Part shown: positions 32,201 to 40,522 of the stretch, piece after piece
How positions within the stretch are numbered: the first letter of the stretch is position 1
Layout of the letters: every line of letters starts with the position of its first letter
NCBI GenBank assembly: GCA_036172665.1
Contig: CM069877.1
Location: forward strand, 13,226,501 to 13,290,500
DNA length: 64,000 nucleotides
Direction of reading: 5' to 3'
Source of the DNA: Prosopocoilus inquinatus
Lineage: Eukaryota > Arthropoda > Insecta > Coleoptera > Lucanidae
Notes under the pieces: generated by a model
What the model was told of the DNA's origin: nothing
Databases searched by the model: none
What the model saw: only the letters and a program-made list of their open reading frames with translations
Program-made: the position numbers and the translations under genes

Positions 32201-35035
32201 CTAGAATAAAAGAACGACTGTTGATGAATCTGAGTCATCTATCCAGCAATAAAAGAACTGGTTTGATGAAACTGTTGCCATCCAGCAAGCTTTTTGATGA
32301 AATAAAGAACACGCCCATAATAGTAAAAAGTCCATTCTTCCTGCTATAAAATAGAGACTTTCTAGCAAGAATCTGGTAAAATGGTTTACATTTTTAATTG
32401 ATACCGCCATATTTCAGCAAAATGTAATTCAACCAATCATAAGAAAGAATTTGAGTGCATTTTGGCGCCAACACTTGAATTTGACATTGAAAATAAGCAA
32501 GCAAGGTTAGGTAATGTTAGGCGTTTACGATAATTGGTGCGGTACGTGGATCGGGGTAGAAAAGGAAGATAGAATGAATGTGTTTAATGCAAGTAACAGT
32601 GAGAGAATTGATTAACCCGTATATACCGTTCCAATTATCGTAAACGACTTTTGTCAACTTAATTTTTCATGTGACGTGACGTAACGAGTTACGTACCTAA
32701 ACTCTCCTCTCTGGATTAAGGGAATCTTCTAATACACATTCCAGTTCTACCAACCTTATATAAGACTGACTCCTACAGATGTACCGTGCCTTCAATTGAA
32801 TTCCTCATTAAAGTGGGCTATGATTTCACTGTTTTTTTCTCCTAAGATTTGCAGCACTGATAGCTATTCAATTATTTAATTAAACAAATGTCAAATTGAC
32901 ACATTGTATTTTCAATTAATTCAAAATGTTAGAATTACAGCAGAAAATATTTATTGTTGAAAGTTATTTTCAAACCGGTAGAATAGAAAATGGACAGTTA
33001 GTTTATTCAATTAATCAGTGTGTACAGAAGTTTCGATAGTCGATAGCAGTTTCCTAATTTTGCTATTACTTATGAACAGCTGACAGTTAATGACAACTGT
33101 TTTCTCTAGAATTGTGTCGCCAACTTCATAAAAAAATCACAGTTTACTTTAATGAGAAATTCAATTGAAGGCACGGTATTTGTGACACTTGTCTTCCAAT
33201 TATCAAGTGGACCTTTTACTATTATATTACACAGATTTCTAAAAAACCATTTTCTGACTTGTGTAACTTTTCTTGAACACGTGCAAAACATGTTTTCGCT
33301 ACATTTTTAAAAATGTTAGAAAGCTAAAAAATCCAGTTCAAAATACACAAAAAGCGTTTCTTTATCTTCAAATTTAAATTTGATTCTCGTTAATTCATTA
33401 TCATTAGAATATAGAGGAGTGAAGGCGTAGCTTATGTTGTGGCTGAGGTACATCTCAAGCTTCGCACGTTTAAGGCTTTTGTTGACAACGGACTTGATTC
33501 TTATGCTTGGCGAACATCGTTAATTATTTTAGGACGAAAATGACTCTACAAAATTATAAGTTTTTAATCTATAACCGGACAGAATAGAAATGAAAAAGCA
33601 TTCAACGTTTCGCTATCGATTGATAGCTGTCAATCTGTAAAATTCTTGTAAAGCGTGTTCTTGTCAAAGATTTCACAGCAAGTATGGCCGCCTTGCATGG
33701 GGGAAGCGCCAAACAGGGCTGAAACAGCTGTACAGAGGCTGCTCGAGATTTTCGCTGCAATCAAAAACGATTTGCACAATTTTTTTTTTAGAAATTGTGT
33801 TGCCATCTGTAAAAATCTTATCGAATTGCTTTAATTTTCAGGCACGAAATTTGAAATCCCTAGAAATTAATGAAGTTGCCGTACAATGAATCGTCAGTAA
33901 TTAAAAGAAATATACAGTTACGATTCCATTTGGATGTAGAAAGGAAATTAATGGAAGTTATTAAAGTCCGTGATTGCTTTAGAAAAATTCTTGAAATTGT
34001 TTTGCACAGGCGCCATCTATGGAATTTTTATCAGACTCGTTAGGCGTTAAATTTAAATTTTCGTATACAATTTACAGCTTAAATTGTTTTATTTTTGCAT
34101 TTAGAAAAAAAAAACATAAAGGAATCATTATAATATGCTAACAAAAAAAAACATTTTGTTTTTCTCTTGACTGAGCCTTGGACGATTCATTTCAGGATTC
34201 GTCGAGCTCCGACTCAGATTTATTACGCAGCAGTCCAGTCTGGCCCCCCAGGTCACGTTCTCCCCCGCAACCTCTGAAAGTCATCCCCCTACCAATCGAC
34301 GCATCTTTGAGCGACAGCGCCAGAAGCGTGTCAAGTCAAGAGGCAGACGAACAAACTAAAGGTATTAAATAAATAGCTATTTATTATACAAGCGACTTAT
34401 TTATTTGCTGTTCAGACATGAGTATAATACATAGTTTTATCCAACACCTGTTTATCATGAAGTCGTAATAATGCCGATTTTGAATAATAGTTTAATTACG
34501 GGTTCATAATTCCACTAGTGTTTTATAGACCTCATAATATATTCAATATGACTTAATTAATAAACAGGTGTCGGATAAAATAATATATTTTATACATACA
34601 GGGTGATAGTAAGTGCGTGCTTTTTTGTTTTAATTCATTTTCTAGCAGAAGAATTGGCAGCCAAAAAAACCAGAGTCAAACAGAGCTTGATGAAGAGGGC
34701 AAGATCGGTGGCTATATTTTCTTTAAAACTGAAAGAGCGTAGAGCTAGAGAAGCGGCAGAGAAAGCAAATAAACCTCCAGTTACCCCGACGGCACCACTT
34801 CCACCCCCTCAGTGCGGAGGTGGAGAATTATCCTGCATTCCAATTGAGAAGGTATTAACTATGTTTTTTTTTTTTCCTTACACAATTTCTAATAATACAA
34901 ACTATGTGATACATTTTATGAGACAAGAGCATGTTTTTTTTTAATTTACTTGTTATTTTATTGTTGCAGTTAATACAGTTAGAAGACGTCAGGCGAAATC
35001 AGTTGCAGAGGAACAGTCAAAGTGGAACGTTGTAG
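8235..35035 (+). CDS. Ano8: Anoctamin-8 (TMEM16H family), 19 coding exons
   Basis: Exons: 8235-8355, 8413-8656, 14639-14880, 14955-15071, 18832-18938, 18997-19182, 23062-23214, 23281-23416, 23747-23802, 28648-28722, 28786-29034, 29099-29296, 29356-29487, 29549-29715, 29813-30029, 30084-30194, 34196-34361, 34646-34851, 34970-35035. All junctions are GT-AG and phase-consistent; the sum is 2949 nt (982 aa plus stop). The order of conserved blocks matches vertebrate ANO8: an N-terminal cytoplasmic domain (about 45-240; [22 protein letters not shown]), [13 protein letters not shown] before TM1 (254-277), TM2 289-307, TM3 365-387, TM4 404-421, TM5 455-471, TM6 578-597 followed by [10 protein letters not shown] (597-606), IPDIPGW (686-692), and a long Ser/Pro-rich, later polybasic tail. 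The family acts at membranes, and vertebrate ANO8 tethers ER to plasma membrane. Whether this protein conducts ions or scrambles lipid cannot be read from sequence. Start choice: first ATG of the open exon; a shorter N-terminus is possible. Confidence 0.92.
9440..9760. repeat. Isolated copy of the GGCAACC hairpin repeat
   Basis: The copy contains the inverted pair GAGGCAACCATAC ... GGGTTGCCTGC around 9553-9592 and the same flanks (TACACGTGATAATAAAAAA) as units at 13350-14410. It lies in ANO8 intron 2 (8657-14638). Confidence 0.6.
10926..11104. mobile_element. Palindromic MITE, 179 bp, TA target
   Basis: The ends CAGTTGCGGCC and GGCCGCAACTG are perfect inverted repeats flanked by TA. The interior is partly palindromic (TGACATCAGTG / GATGTCAGTGTC). 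It is inserted between two copies of a GTGCTCTATTTGA motif that also occurs near 10001-10050. A Tc1/mariner-like MITE is the likeliest class. Confidence 0.8.
11766..12017. mobile_element. MITE with about 55-bp inverted repeats
   Basis: The left arm, AGCTATTTTCGCGGAGCTAA followed by TCCCGAACGTA, is mirrored on the right at about 11960-12014. The interior has no coding potential. It lies in ANO8 intron 2. Confidence 0.75.
12190..12960. repeat. Pyrimidine-rich TTTTGTTT satellite-like block
   Basis: T/C-rich sequence with recurrent CTTTTGTTT and GATCTTCTTTTGTTT phrases. It is the reverse-orientation relative of the purine-rich block at 25190-25930. Long Phe-rich frames here are composition artefacts. 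Confidence 0.65.
13350..14410. repeat. About 330-bp degenerate tandem repeat, three units
   Basis: Units near 13430, 13780 and 14080 each contain AGTTTACAAGTTT-like sequence, a poly-A run, CCGCCTTTGATGTAGGCAA and a closing TTTGCCT arm. The pair forms a hairpin of the GGCAA/TTGCC type. The related unit at 9440-9760 is 4 kb upstream, and a shorter-period version occurs at 57060-58330. Confidence 0.65.
14451..14584. mobile_element. Fold-back MITE, 134 bp, just upstream of ANO8 exon 3
   Basis: ATTTCATAATCGAACTAAAG at the left end is the exact complement of the right end, and pairing continues through GGAGACTTTAAAAT...AAGTCACA. It ends 54 bp before the exon 3 acceptor-exon boundary. Confidence 0.85.
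15117..16447. mobile_element. TA-flanked long-inverted-repeat element, copy 2 (1.33 kb)
   Basis: The ends CAGGCTGTCCGTT and ACGGACAGCCTG are flanked by TA. It matches the 3094-4570 copy through both arms and the centre, and differs by deletions and one insertion near 15750-15790. It sits in ANO8 intron 4, 45 bp after exon 4. Confidence 0.82.
16932..17505. mobile_element. TA-flanked element with CRE-like internal repeats
   Basis: The ends CAGTGTGAATAAAAA and TTTTTATTCATTCTG are inverted and flanked by TA. A second inner pair (AGGCTATTATAGGTTTT / AAAACCTATAATAGC) supports the structure. There is no transposase. Confidence 0.7.
17281..17374. repeat. Short tandem repeat with TGACGTCA palindromes
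   Basis: About four units of roughly 23 bp with consensus ATGACGTCACAGTCCAAGATT. Three or more contain the full TGACGTCA palindrome; two related sites lie at about 17022 and 17042. TGACGTCA is the consensus site of CREB/ATF factors. Binding is inference only. Confidence 0.75.
18064..18200. repeat. 21-bp minisatellite, about six units
   Basis: Units read GAAGGAAAATGTTTAGAAAGT with small changes. The complementary strand reads as a 7-residue repeat (SKHFPSL), which explains a 118-codon minus-strand frame. It lies in ANO8 intron 4. Confidence 0.85.
19563..20906. mobile_element. Inner inverted-repeat element within the 19345-22913 nest
   Basis: The roughly 300-bp left arm (TAGATAAATTTATTATAAGG onward, through CAGGGTGCTTC and CGGTTAGTTTAAATGG) is repeated inverted on the right. 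The right arm is interrupted by a 48-bp insertion at 20617-20664. The centre (19860-20570) is AT-rich and has no coding frame. Confidence 0.7.
21570..22229 (+). CDS. YqaJ-like exonuclease (PD-(D/E)XK fold), transposon-borne
   Basis: A 219-codon open frame. Residues from about 52 to 205 match the YqaJ/lambda-exonuclease family: [12 protein letters not shown] (E58), SPDGLV (D92), IIEVKCP (E102 and K104), and YMFQVQGQL (Q145-Q149). These are the metal-binding and catalytic positions of PD-(D/E)XK nucleases and all are present. Members degrade or resect DNA ends; copies in insect genomes are mostly mobile-element cargo. It lies between inverted repeats in ANO8 intron 6. The first 45 residues (Cys- and hydrophobic-rich, with a TATATATA tract in the DNA) do not fit the family, so the true start may be further in, or an upstream exon may exist. 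The frame has no stops, so the copy may be young or under selection. Confidence 0.7.
   Translation: MLHVKQSKNCCYFLQVLTKNKTVKIIVSGTYIYMCGLVACLDFVGNYPKPLQYGINNEAEAIETFKVKFNLSVSKCGLFVDNHKKILAASPDGLVGDDAIIEVKCPYSARNITMSEAIKAKIITFLTIDLEDEIKLKSNHNYMFQVQGQLHITNRHFCYFVVYTGKDLVCDIIEKNDNFWNSEMVGILENFYMKALLPEIIDPRLKRNRTIKTLLRKDL
22232..22690. repeat. Cryptically simple ATCGAT-rich tract
   Basis: About 450 bp dominated by TATCGATA, ATCGATATT and related palindromic words without a fixed period. It starts right after the YqaJ stop codon and ends just before the right inverted repeat. Confidence 0.8.
23417..23746. other. ANO8 intron 8, no additional feature
   Basis: AT-rich. Donor GTAAAC follows exon 8; acceptor TGCCAG precedes the GAGAACTATCGCC block of exon 9. 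Confidence 0.5.
25190..26030. repeat. Purine-rich tandem repeat, about three 270-bp units
   Basis: Units contain ACAGAAACAAAAGAGAAATG, ACAACAGCAACAAAATGCAAGG, ACACCAAGCTGAACGAAAAG and AAATATCAGAATAGATTAAA. The block ends near 25930 in CGAACGAGGCGGCAATG and then CGAACAAAATATATAATTCCG, sequences that also end the array at 49430-51480 (near 51680-51785). The two blocks therefore look like the same kind of element. T-rich sequence with CGATCGTC words continues to 26460. Confidence 0.65.
26610..27753. mobile_element. hAT-like element, 1144 bp, perfect 8-bp target duplication
   Basis: Ends CAGGGTTGCCAGAT and ATCTGGCAACCCTG are perfect inverted repeats, flanked on both sides by GGTGGGAA (26602-26609 and 27754-27761). 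This is the signature of the hAT superfamily. Subterminal GGCGC(T) words recur near both ends, as expected for transposase-binding motifs. Only a broken N-terminal zinc-finger frame remains, so it is non-autonomous. Confidence 0.88.
27254..27484 (+). pseudogene. Broken hAT zinc-finger N-terminal relic
   Basis: From ATG at 27254 the frame reads 13 codons, meets TAG, then continues for about 60 codons to TAA at 27482. The second part contains FCMVC ... [11 protein letters not shown], a C2-H2 arrangement like the BED-type finger at the start of hAT-related proteins, preceded by GWLKHI. The catalytic part of a transposase is absent. Confidence 0.6.
28248..28370. mobile_element. Palindromic MITE P1, 123 bp
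   Basis: GGGCGCGTTCAGCGGATGCG and its complement close a near-perfect palindrome around AGCCAATCACAATCG. Second full copy 45740-45859; partial copy 61056-61125. It lies in ANO8 intron 9. Confidence 0.88.
30211..30306. repeat. Short direct duplication at the start of ANO8 intron 16
   Basis: The phrase CACTATTTTAGAAAGA-ACAAATGCTG-AAAATCGA occurs twice, about 60 bp apart. Confidence 0.7.
30552..30664. mobile_element. 113-bp palindromic MITE-like repeat
   Basis: GCCAGTTTTTCCATTTCAGT and its complement at 30664 pair, continuing through TTAACTTTAA / TTAAAGTTAA. It lies in ANO8 intron 16. Confidence 0.7.
30955..31390. repeat. Purine-rich AAACAAAAG repeat block
   Basis: Degenerate units with AACAGAAACAAAAGAAAAACG and AAACAAATTAACCTGCA. 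This is the same repeat class as 25190-25930. It lies in ANO8 intron 16. Confidence 0.6.
31590..31680. mobile_element. Terminal fragment of the CTTGAAATGTACCTC MITE family
   Basis: It carries TCTTGAAATGTACCTCGGCC and AGCACAAGCTCCGCCTTCGG, shared with 37812-38100 and 38520-38745. Another end fragment, in reverse, lies at about 33430-33475. Confidence 0.65.
32520..32647. mobile_element. 128-bp MITE, copy 1
   Basis: The ends GGCGTTTACGATAATTGG and CCAATTATCGTAAACG are inverted repeats. The interior AGAATGAATG...AATGCAAGTAA...GAGAGAATTGATTAACC is shared with copy 2 at 48936-49063. Confidence 0.8.
33535..33640 (-). repeat. Degenerate Penelope-like end with decayed ribozyme core
   Basis: ACCGGACAGAATAGAAATG is followed by CAACGTTTCGCTATCGATTGATAGC, matching the arm and ribozyme region at 42750-42815. 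The catalytic CTGANGA box is mutated (TTGACAG on the minus strand). Confidence 0.5.
33670..33790 (-). repeat. Fragment of the 310-bp repeat with an internal deletion
   Basis: Contains GCAAGTATGGCCGCCTTGCATGGGG joined directly to GAAGCGCCAAACAGGGCTG, then the CAGAGGCTGCTCGAG end. The middle of the unit is missing. It lies in ANO8 intron 16. Confidence 0.75.
34641..34650 (+). promoter_or_regulatory. Ano8: NAGNAG tandem 3' splice acceptor of ANO8 exon 18
   Basis: The sequence TTTTCTAGCAGAAGAATTGG offers two AGs three bases apart (TAG ending 34645, CAG ending 34648). Both keep frame after the phase-1 donor at 34361. Use of the first inserts one Ala (TKAEELAA), use of the second omits it (TKEELAA). 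Confidence 0.7.
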
Positions 35036-35068
35036 CAATCTACCTTAACCGTACCGTTCGGTATGTAA

Positions 35069-35074
35069 AATAAA
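35069..35074 (+). terminator. Candidate ANO8 polyadenylation signal AATAAA
   Basis: AATAAA lies 34 bases after the ANO8 stop codon, the first such hexamer downstream. Confidence 0.45.
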
Positions 35075-35577
35075 TTCATTTTAGTGCTACATAAATCTTT
35101 TATATTAGTCATAAGTAAGCATTCATACTAACTACAAACAGTATAAGTGTAGAAAATTGTTACGTAACTTAACCAACCGAAAGGTAAACTGTACACTAGT
35201 TCATAGTCACTAAAAAAAAAAAAAACTGAGAGTAATCGACGGATATAGTTACATTAGTCACGTGCATGAAACGTTACTTCAGGACTCGAGGAGATTGTTA
35301 TATCGTCGTTAAATTCATTATTTAGGTTTTTAGATCTTTTAAAGAATCACAAAGAAAAAAGAATATGCACAGAAAGTCCTAGAATCTTGATGACATTTTA
35401 TTATATGTCAAGACTCAAAGTACGTCAATAATTTGGGGGATTAAAAACATATTCTAGAATATATTTAACCCTTCCCTCCAAGCTCACCCTACTTAATGTT
35501 TTTTTTTTTGTTGCCTGCTCTTATTATTAATTTAACCGATAATATGGTTAACAGAGACAAATGCTGAAAGGTTTTTA

Positions 35578-35738
35578 AAGCTGGATTCATTGGTAGGCGA
35601 TTTTTCATAGCCGCGTTACGGGATAGCTATTTGATTGGTTCGTTTAATTAAACAAATTATGTACTTTTAAATTGGGCCAATAGAATCGCGTAGGATTTTA
35701 ACGCCAACGCAAAACGCCTAATTAGCAATGAATCTAGT
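35578..35738. mobile_element. Second copy of the 5477-5624 MITE
   Basis: AAGCTGGATTCATTGGTAGG at the left is mirrored by CCTAATTAGCAATGAATCTAG at the right. The interior GGCCAATAGAATCGCGTAGG matches copy 1. Confidence 0.75.
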
Positions 35739-36022
35739 GAATAAACAAAATAATTTTTTGAGGTTAGATAAAGATAAACTGTCAAATTCTGATAGCTCAA
35801 TATGCGTCCAACTGTAATAAGAAATTTAATTGTTATCGTGGCACGCGTGCGTATTTTATACTGAGTGATCATTTTCATTCCAGAATACAGGAGGTTAGCA
35901 CGACTACCGTTGATGATGACATTTTCTATTAAAATCATTAAGAACATCAAAAAATGCATTATCAATCAATAGTAGTCATGCTAACCTCTTATGTTCTGGC
36001 TTCGAAATAATCACCCAATATG

Positions 36023-37390
36023 TTTCAGTATTCTATTTAAGTGTATTAGGAGTGGCAACACTGGTCTCGGTAATAAGACCGTTGAAATGACAAAACGCAA
36101 CAACTGGTATTTTTTTTTTGTTTTTCTTCTCCAAAAACGTATAAACAAAAGACGGTCGATTGCTAACAAATCGAATCTTCTTCTAACAAAATATTTGTTA
36201 CCAACCAATCGTCTTTTGTTTACGTTTTTGAAGAGAAAAAATCGAATTTTCTTCAAAAACCTGTAAACAAAAGACTGCGGTCGATTGCTAACAAATTTTG
36301 TTACCAATCGATTGTCTTGTTTACACGTTTTTGAAGGGAAATAAATCTACTCTTCTTCAAGAACACGTTTTTGAAGAAAATTTGTTAGTAATCGATCGTC
36401 TTTTGTTTGCACAGTCTTGAAGAAGATGCTAGCAAATTTTGTTAGCAATGGATCATCTTTTGTTTACACGTTTTTGAAAAAAAAAGATTGTATTTTTGTT
36501 GCTTCATAAACGTGTAAACAACATTTGTTAGCAATCAATCGTCTTTTGTTTACAGGTTTTTGAAGAAAAAGATTTGTTAGCAATCGATCGTCTTTTGTTT
36601 ACACGTTTTTGAAGGGAAAAAAAATATTCTTCAAAAACGTGTAAACAAAATACGATCGATTGCTAACAAATAACGTCTTTGTTAGCAATCGGTTGTGTTT
36701 TGTTTACACGTTTTTGAAAAAGAAGATTTGTTAGCAATCGATCGTCTTTTGTTTGCACGTTCTTGAAGAAGACGCTAGCAAATTTTGTTAGCAATCGACC
36801 ATCTTTTGTTTACACGATTTTGAAAAAGAAGATTCGATTTTTTTCCTTCATAAACGTGTAAACAAAAGACGATCGATTGTTAATAAAATTTGTTAGCAGT
36901 CGATCGTCTTTTGTTTACACGTTTTTGAATGGAAAGAAATATATTCTTCTTCAAAAACGTGTAAACAAAATACGATCGATTGCTAACAAATAACGTCTTC
37001 GTTAGCAATCGATCGTCTTTTGTTTACACATTCTTGAAGAAGATGCTAACAAATTTGGTTAGCAATCGACCATCTTTTGTTTACAGGTTTTTGAAAAAAA
37101 GATTCGATTTTTTTCCTTCGTAAACGTGTAAATAAAAGACGATCGATTCCTAATAAAATTTGTTAGCAGTCGATCATCTTTTGTTTATACGTTTTTGAAG
37201 AAGATCCTAACGAATTTTGTTTTTGAAAAAGAAGATTCGACGAAGAAGAAGACGATCGATCGTCTTTTGTTTGCACGTTTTTGAAGAAAAAAAAAAACAA
37301 TAAAAAAGCAATTGCGTTTTGTCAGTTTAACGGTTTTATTGCCGAAACCAGTGTTGCCACTCATGCTACACTTAAACAGAATACTGAAAT
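36023..37390. mobile_element. 1.37-kb fold-back element filled with a GATCGTC/TTTTGTTT minisatellite
   Basis: The arms TTTCAGTATTCTATTTAAGTG and GAGTGGCAACACTGGT...CAAAACGC (36023-36110) are repeated inverted at 37305-37390. Between them, GTTAGCAATCGATCGTCTTT followed by TGTTTACACGTTTTTGAAGAA repeats more than twenty times, in both orientations, so the interior can form many hairpins. There is no coding capacity. Confidence 0.75.
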
Positions 37391-37811
37391 ACTTATAACA
37401 ATTTGTTTGACATTTTAAAAAGGAAAAAACAATCGAAATTCAGTTCAGATTTGAACACCAGTTCAGATTTGAACAGCACTTTTCATATCGCTTTTCATTT
37501 ATTTAAAAATGGTAGACGATTTCAATAAAAACTCTTTCGTCCTTGAAAATAAATTAAAACCGATAACAACTTCGTTTTTTTCCCCTTCATAAAATGTCCA
37601 AATTGTTGGTGTTAAATATTTAGCGTTTATTTTCTTGAAAGACAAAAAAAATAATAAAGTAACAAAAATACGGTCGATGGTAGAAAAGAAAATTTTCGAT
37701 TATTTTTTTTTTTCTTAGAAAAAAGGATAGGTATTGATCGTCATTAATTTTTTCTTCGGTTTTTTCTTTCTGAAAGAGTATCCAGATTTAGTGTTAAAAT
37801 TAGTAAGTTGG

Positions 37812-38100
37812 CAAAATTGAGCTCAAGGTTACGGCGAAATTTGAAATGTACCTCAGCCACAGCACAAGCTTCGCCTTCGGCTTTCATCACGATCACATGT
37901 TTCGCTGCATTTAAAGAAAAAGTCGCAAGAGGAACTTACTTGCGATATTCATAATAATGTAGATCAAAATACAAAAAAAAAAAACTTTCCGTGTCTTCAA
38001 ATTTAAATTTATCCCCGGCAGTTAATTACAGAGGATAGAAGGGGGAGCTTATGTTTTGGCTGAGGTACGTTTCAAGACTGTCTTTTCGGACGAATCTTGA
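37812..38100. mobile_element. MITE of the CTTGAAATGTACCTC family
   Basis: The left end TTTGAAATGTACCTCAGCCA plus CAGCACAAGCTTCGCC is mirrored by GGGGAGCTTATGTTTTGGCT plus GAGGTACGTTTCAAG on the right. Confidence 0.7.
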
Positions 38101-38519
38101 TATGTACCATGCGATCAACGGAATTTATAATTAGAGCAGGCTGTGATATTTTCCAGAAAGTTGGCAATGCAGGCTTACAGTTTGACATTAAAAATTTTAA
38201 ATGTCAGATTTGACATTTTTTTTAATGATTGAAAATAAACGGATTTGTCTTGTGGAACCACCTCTAATATTCTTTAAAAAAAAGGTTTAAACCAGCGTTC
38301 ATACAAAATAAAATAACAAAATAAAGATTATATAAAGCACGAGCATAACCTGAAGTATGACAACTGTCAACTTATTATTTATTTCTCATTGTATCCAACC
38401 GCACATCATAAAACAGCACCAATCACAGCCTCCTCTAATTATGAATTCCGTTGATGAAGTTACTTGCGATGTTAATAATCTCGATCAAAATGCAAGAAAA
38501 AGTATCTTCAAATTTAAAT

Positions 38520-38745
38520 TTGTTTCCGGTAGTTAATTGTGAAGGCGAGATTATGTTGTGGCTGAGGTACGTTTCAAGTTTCGCACGTTTAAGGGATTTG
38601 TCGGGAAAAAAGAACTCGGTTCTTATGCTTGGGCGAACATCGTCAATTAAAAAAAAAACTTTTGAATATGCGAATCTTGAAATGTACCTCAGCCACAGCA
38701 CAAGCTCCGCATTCAACCTCCATCATGACCACGTGTTTTCGTTGC
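38520..38745. mobile_element. Rearranged copies of the CTTGAAATGTACCTC MITE
   Basis: GTTGTGGCTGAGGTACGTTT (about 38552) and CTTGAAATGTACCTCAGCCA (38679) face each other around the words CGCACGTTTAAGG and GCTTGGGCGAACATCGTCAA. This is the inverse order of 37812-38100, so two partial copies may abut. Confidence 0.55.
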
Positions 38746-39250
38746 ATTTTTAAAAGTAATCGCAGGAGGAAGTTGAGGTTAGAAATTTAATTAACGTCTA
38801 CATGGTGTAAACTTGAAAACATGAAATTTAATTAATGGTGTAAACTTGATCGTTTCACTATCAAGGATCACATCAATTTCACTATTGTGAACTGATCCAA
38901 ACTGATCTAAACGAATTGATTCGACGCGTGAATCAATCGAATGCAGCTCCTATTGTGACTGAGAAAATGCTTTTGGTTTTCGATCTTCCAAAATCACAAG
39001 CAAGAGAAAGAATCACGCACACAATGACCTAGAATCTCAAAGAAAATTGTTTTGCATGCGAAGACTCGAAGACTCAAAGCAACATTTTTTCCAAGAATGT
39101 CACTAATAATAGAGAATATGAAACAAATAGAAAACCTTTTTAAAACGAGCTAAAAGAGTAATTTTTTGACTTACTTGACGTTTCGCAAATATAATTATTT
39201 GCTTTATCGAAAGTGAATGAAAAAAAAGTCACTAATAATGTTCCGAAATA

Positions 39251-39753
39251 CAGGGTGTAATTTTTGTGAAGGTAGAAACGTCAAGGGCTCGTTCCTCACG
39301 TCGAATTATGAAAAAAAGTTCATACAAACATATGTCGGCGAACGCGTAGTTTCTGAGATACAGGGTCCGGAAAAAAGTTGGGAAACTTTTTTGTTGTCGA
39401 TTTCTCAGAAAAAATTATTCTTTATGAAAGTTCCCGCATCTTCCCAAACCTAAAATGCACTTGTCAAAATTTGAATATCTATCGCCATATACCGAGGAGA
39501 TCGAAATGTTTGAAATCGACGTAAGAATAAAGTACCTTTATTTTTCAAGATACGCGGAAATTTTATTTGGGAAAGTTGTTTGGAAAGGCAATGAGATTTC
39601 AAACATGAAATCGTGGCTGCCTACGATGATTTTTTTGTATCTGTATCTCAAAAACTATGCGTTTACGGACCTATGTTTATATAAAGTTTTTTTCACATTT
39701 CGGTGTGAGGAACTGGCCTTTAAAGTTTTGGCCTCTCGTTAAGTTACACCCTG
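39251..39753. mobile_element. 503-bp TA-flanked inverted-repeat element
   Basis: The ends CAGGGTGTAAxTT and AAGTTACACCCTG are flanked by TA. An internal CAGGGTCCGG lies near 39361. Two short frames (78 and 95 codons) lack any family resemblance. Confidence 0.7.
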
Positions 39754-39882
39754 TATAATTAACCCCCCCCCCTCCCACGAAGCCCGCCCAAATTAATGAT
39801 TTTTTTTTTGTTGTCTCAACTTCTCCTGGCCAGTTCAGAAGTAACGTTTAACACTCTTGTTTTCGTAACTTTTTTTTATTAG

Positions 39883-40173
39883 GCGAGCAAACGTAGACAG
39901 TGTTTGCTTTCTAGAGACTTTGGTAAACGTAGCCAGCCTGAAATAGGAAGCCGACGAGATTCAGGAAATGGTTTTTGTATACAAAGCATAGTACAAACAT
40001 CACTTTCAGTACAACTATTTAGAAGAAGGGGCACTTATAAAAATAAAAATAAATACAAATTTAATTACTTAAACGTCTTCATAGGTAATAATATAGAAAA
40101 GAAATTAAAAAGTAATATTAGATGTGAATTATCTTCAATTTTGTTTATTGTTTATTGTCTGCCTCGTAAATAA
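39883..40173 (+). other. Candidate terminal exon, unassigned
   Basis: A strong polypyrimidine tract and TTAG acceptor (39881-39882) precede an open frame of 96 codons ending at TAA 40171, overlapped by an AATAAA. It reads ASKRRQCLLSRDFGKR then SQPEIGSRRDSGNG. No partner exon was found. It lies 4.8 kb after the ANO8 stop and could be an alternative ANO8 last exon, the end of another gene, or chance. Confidence 0.2.
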
Positions 40174-40493
40174 AATCCTCCACAAACAATCACCAATTAT
40201 ATGCAATACTGAATAGAGCTTTGTATACATTATTATTTACTGATAACGAAAAAAAAAGTAAGTGACGTAATTATCTCCTTGTGTTGTAGCAATAATGAAT
40301 GTAACAATAGATTCAGTTGATCATCCCTTACGTGAAAACCGACAAAAAAAAATATGTATAAGACCCCCTTGGATGTATTTGTAAAAAAGAAAGAAATAAT
40401 TAAATTCAGAATGTTGAGATTGCATCGATTTATTTTTTTAAGCGATGATAATTAATAGGCTCTGACGACTCACTTTCTTTACTATTAGTAGTT

Positions 40494-40522
40494 TCTTCTT
40501 CTTCTTCTTCTTTCCTCACTGC
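40494..40522. repeat. CTT microsatellite
   Basis: An uninterrupted run of about eight TTC units on the plus strand. Confidence 0.8.
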
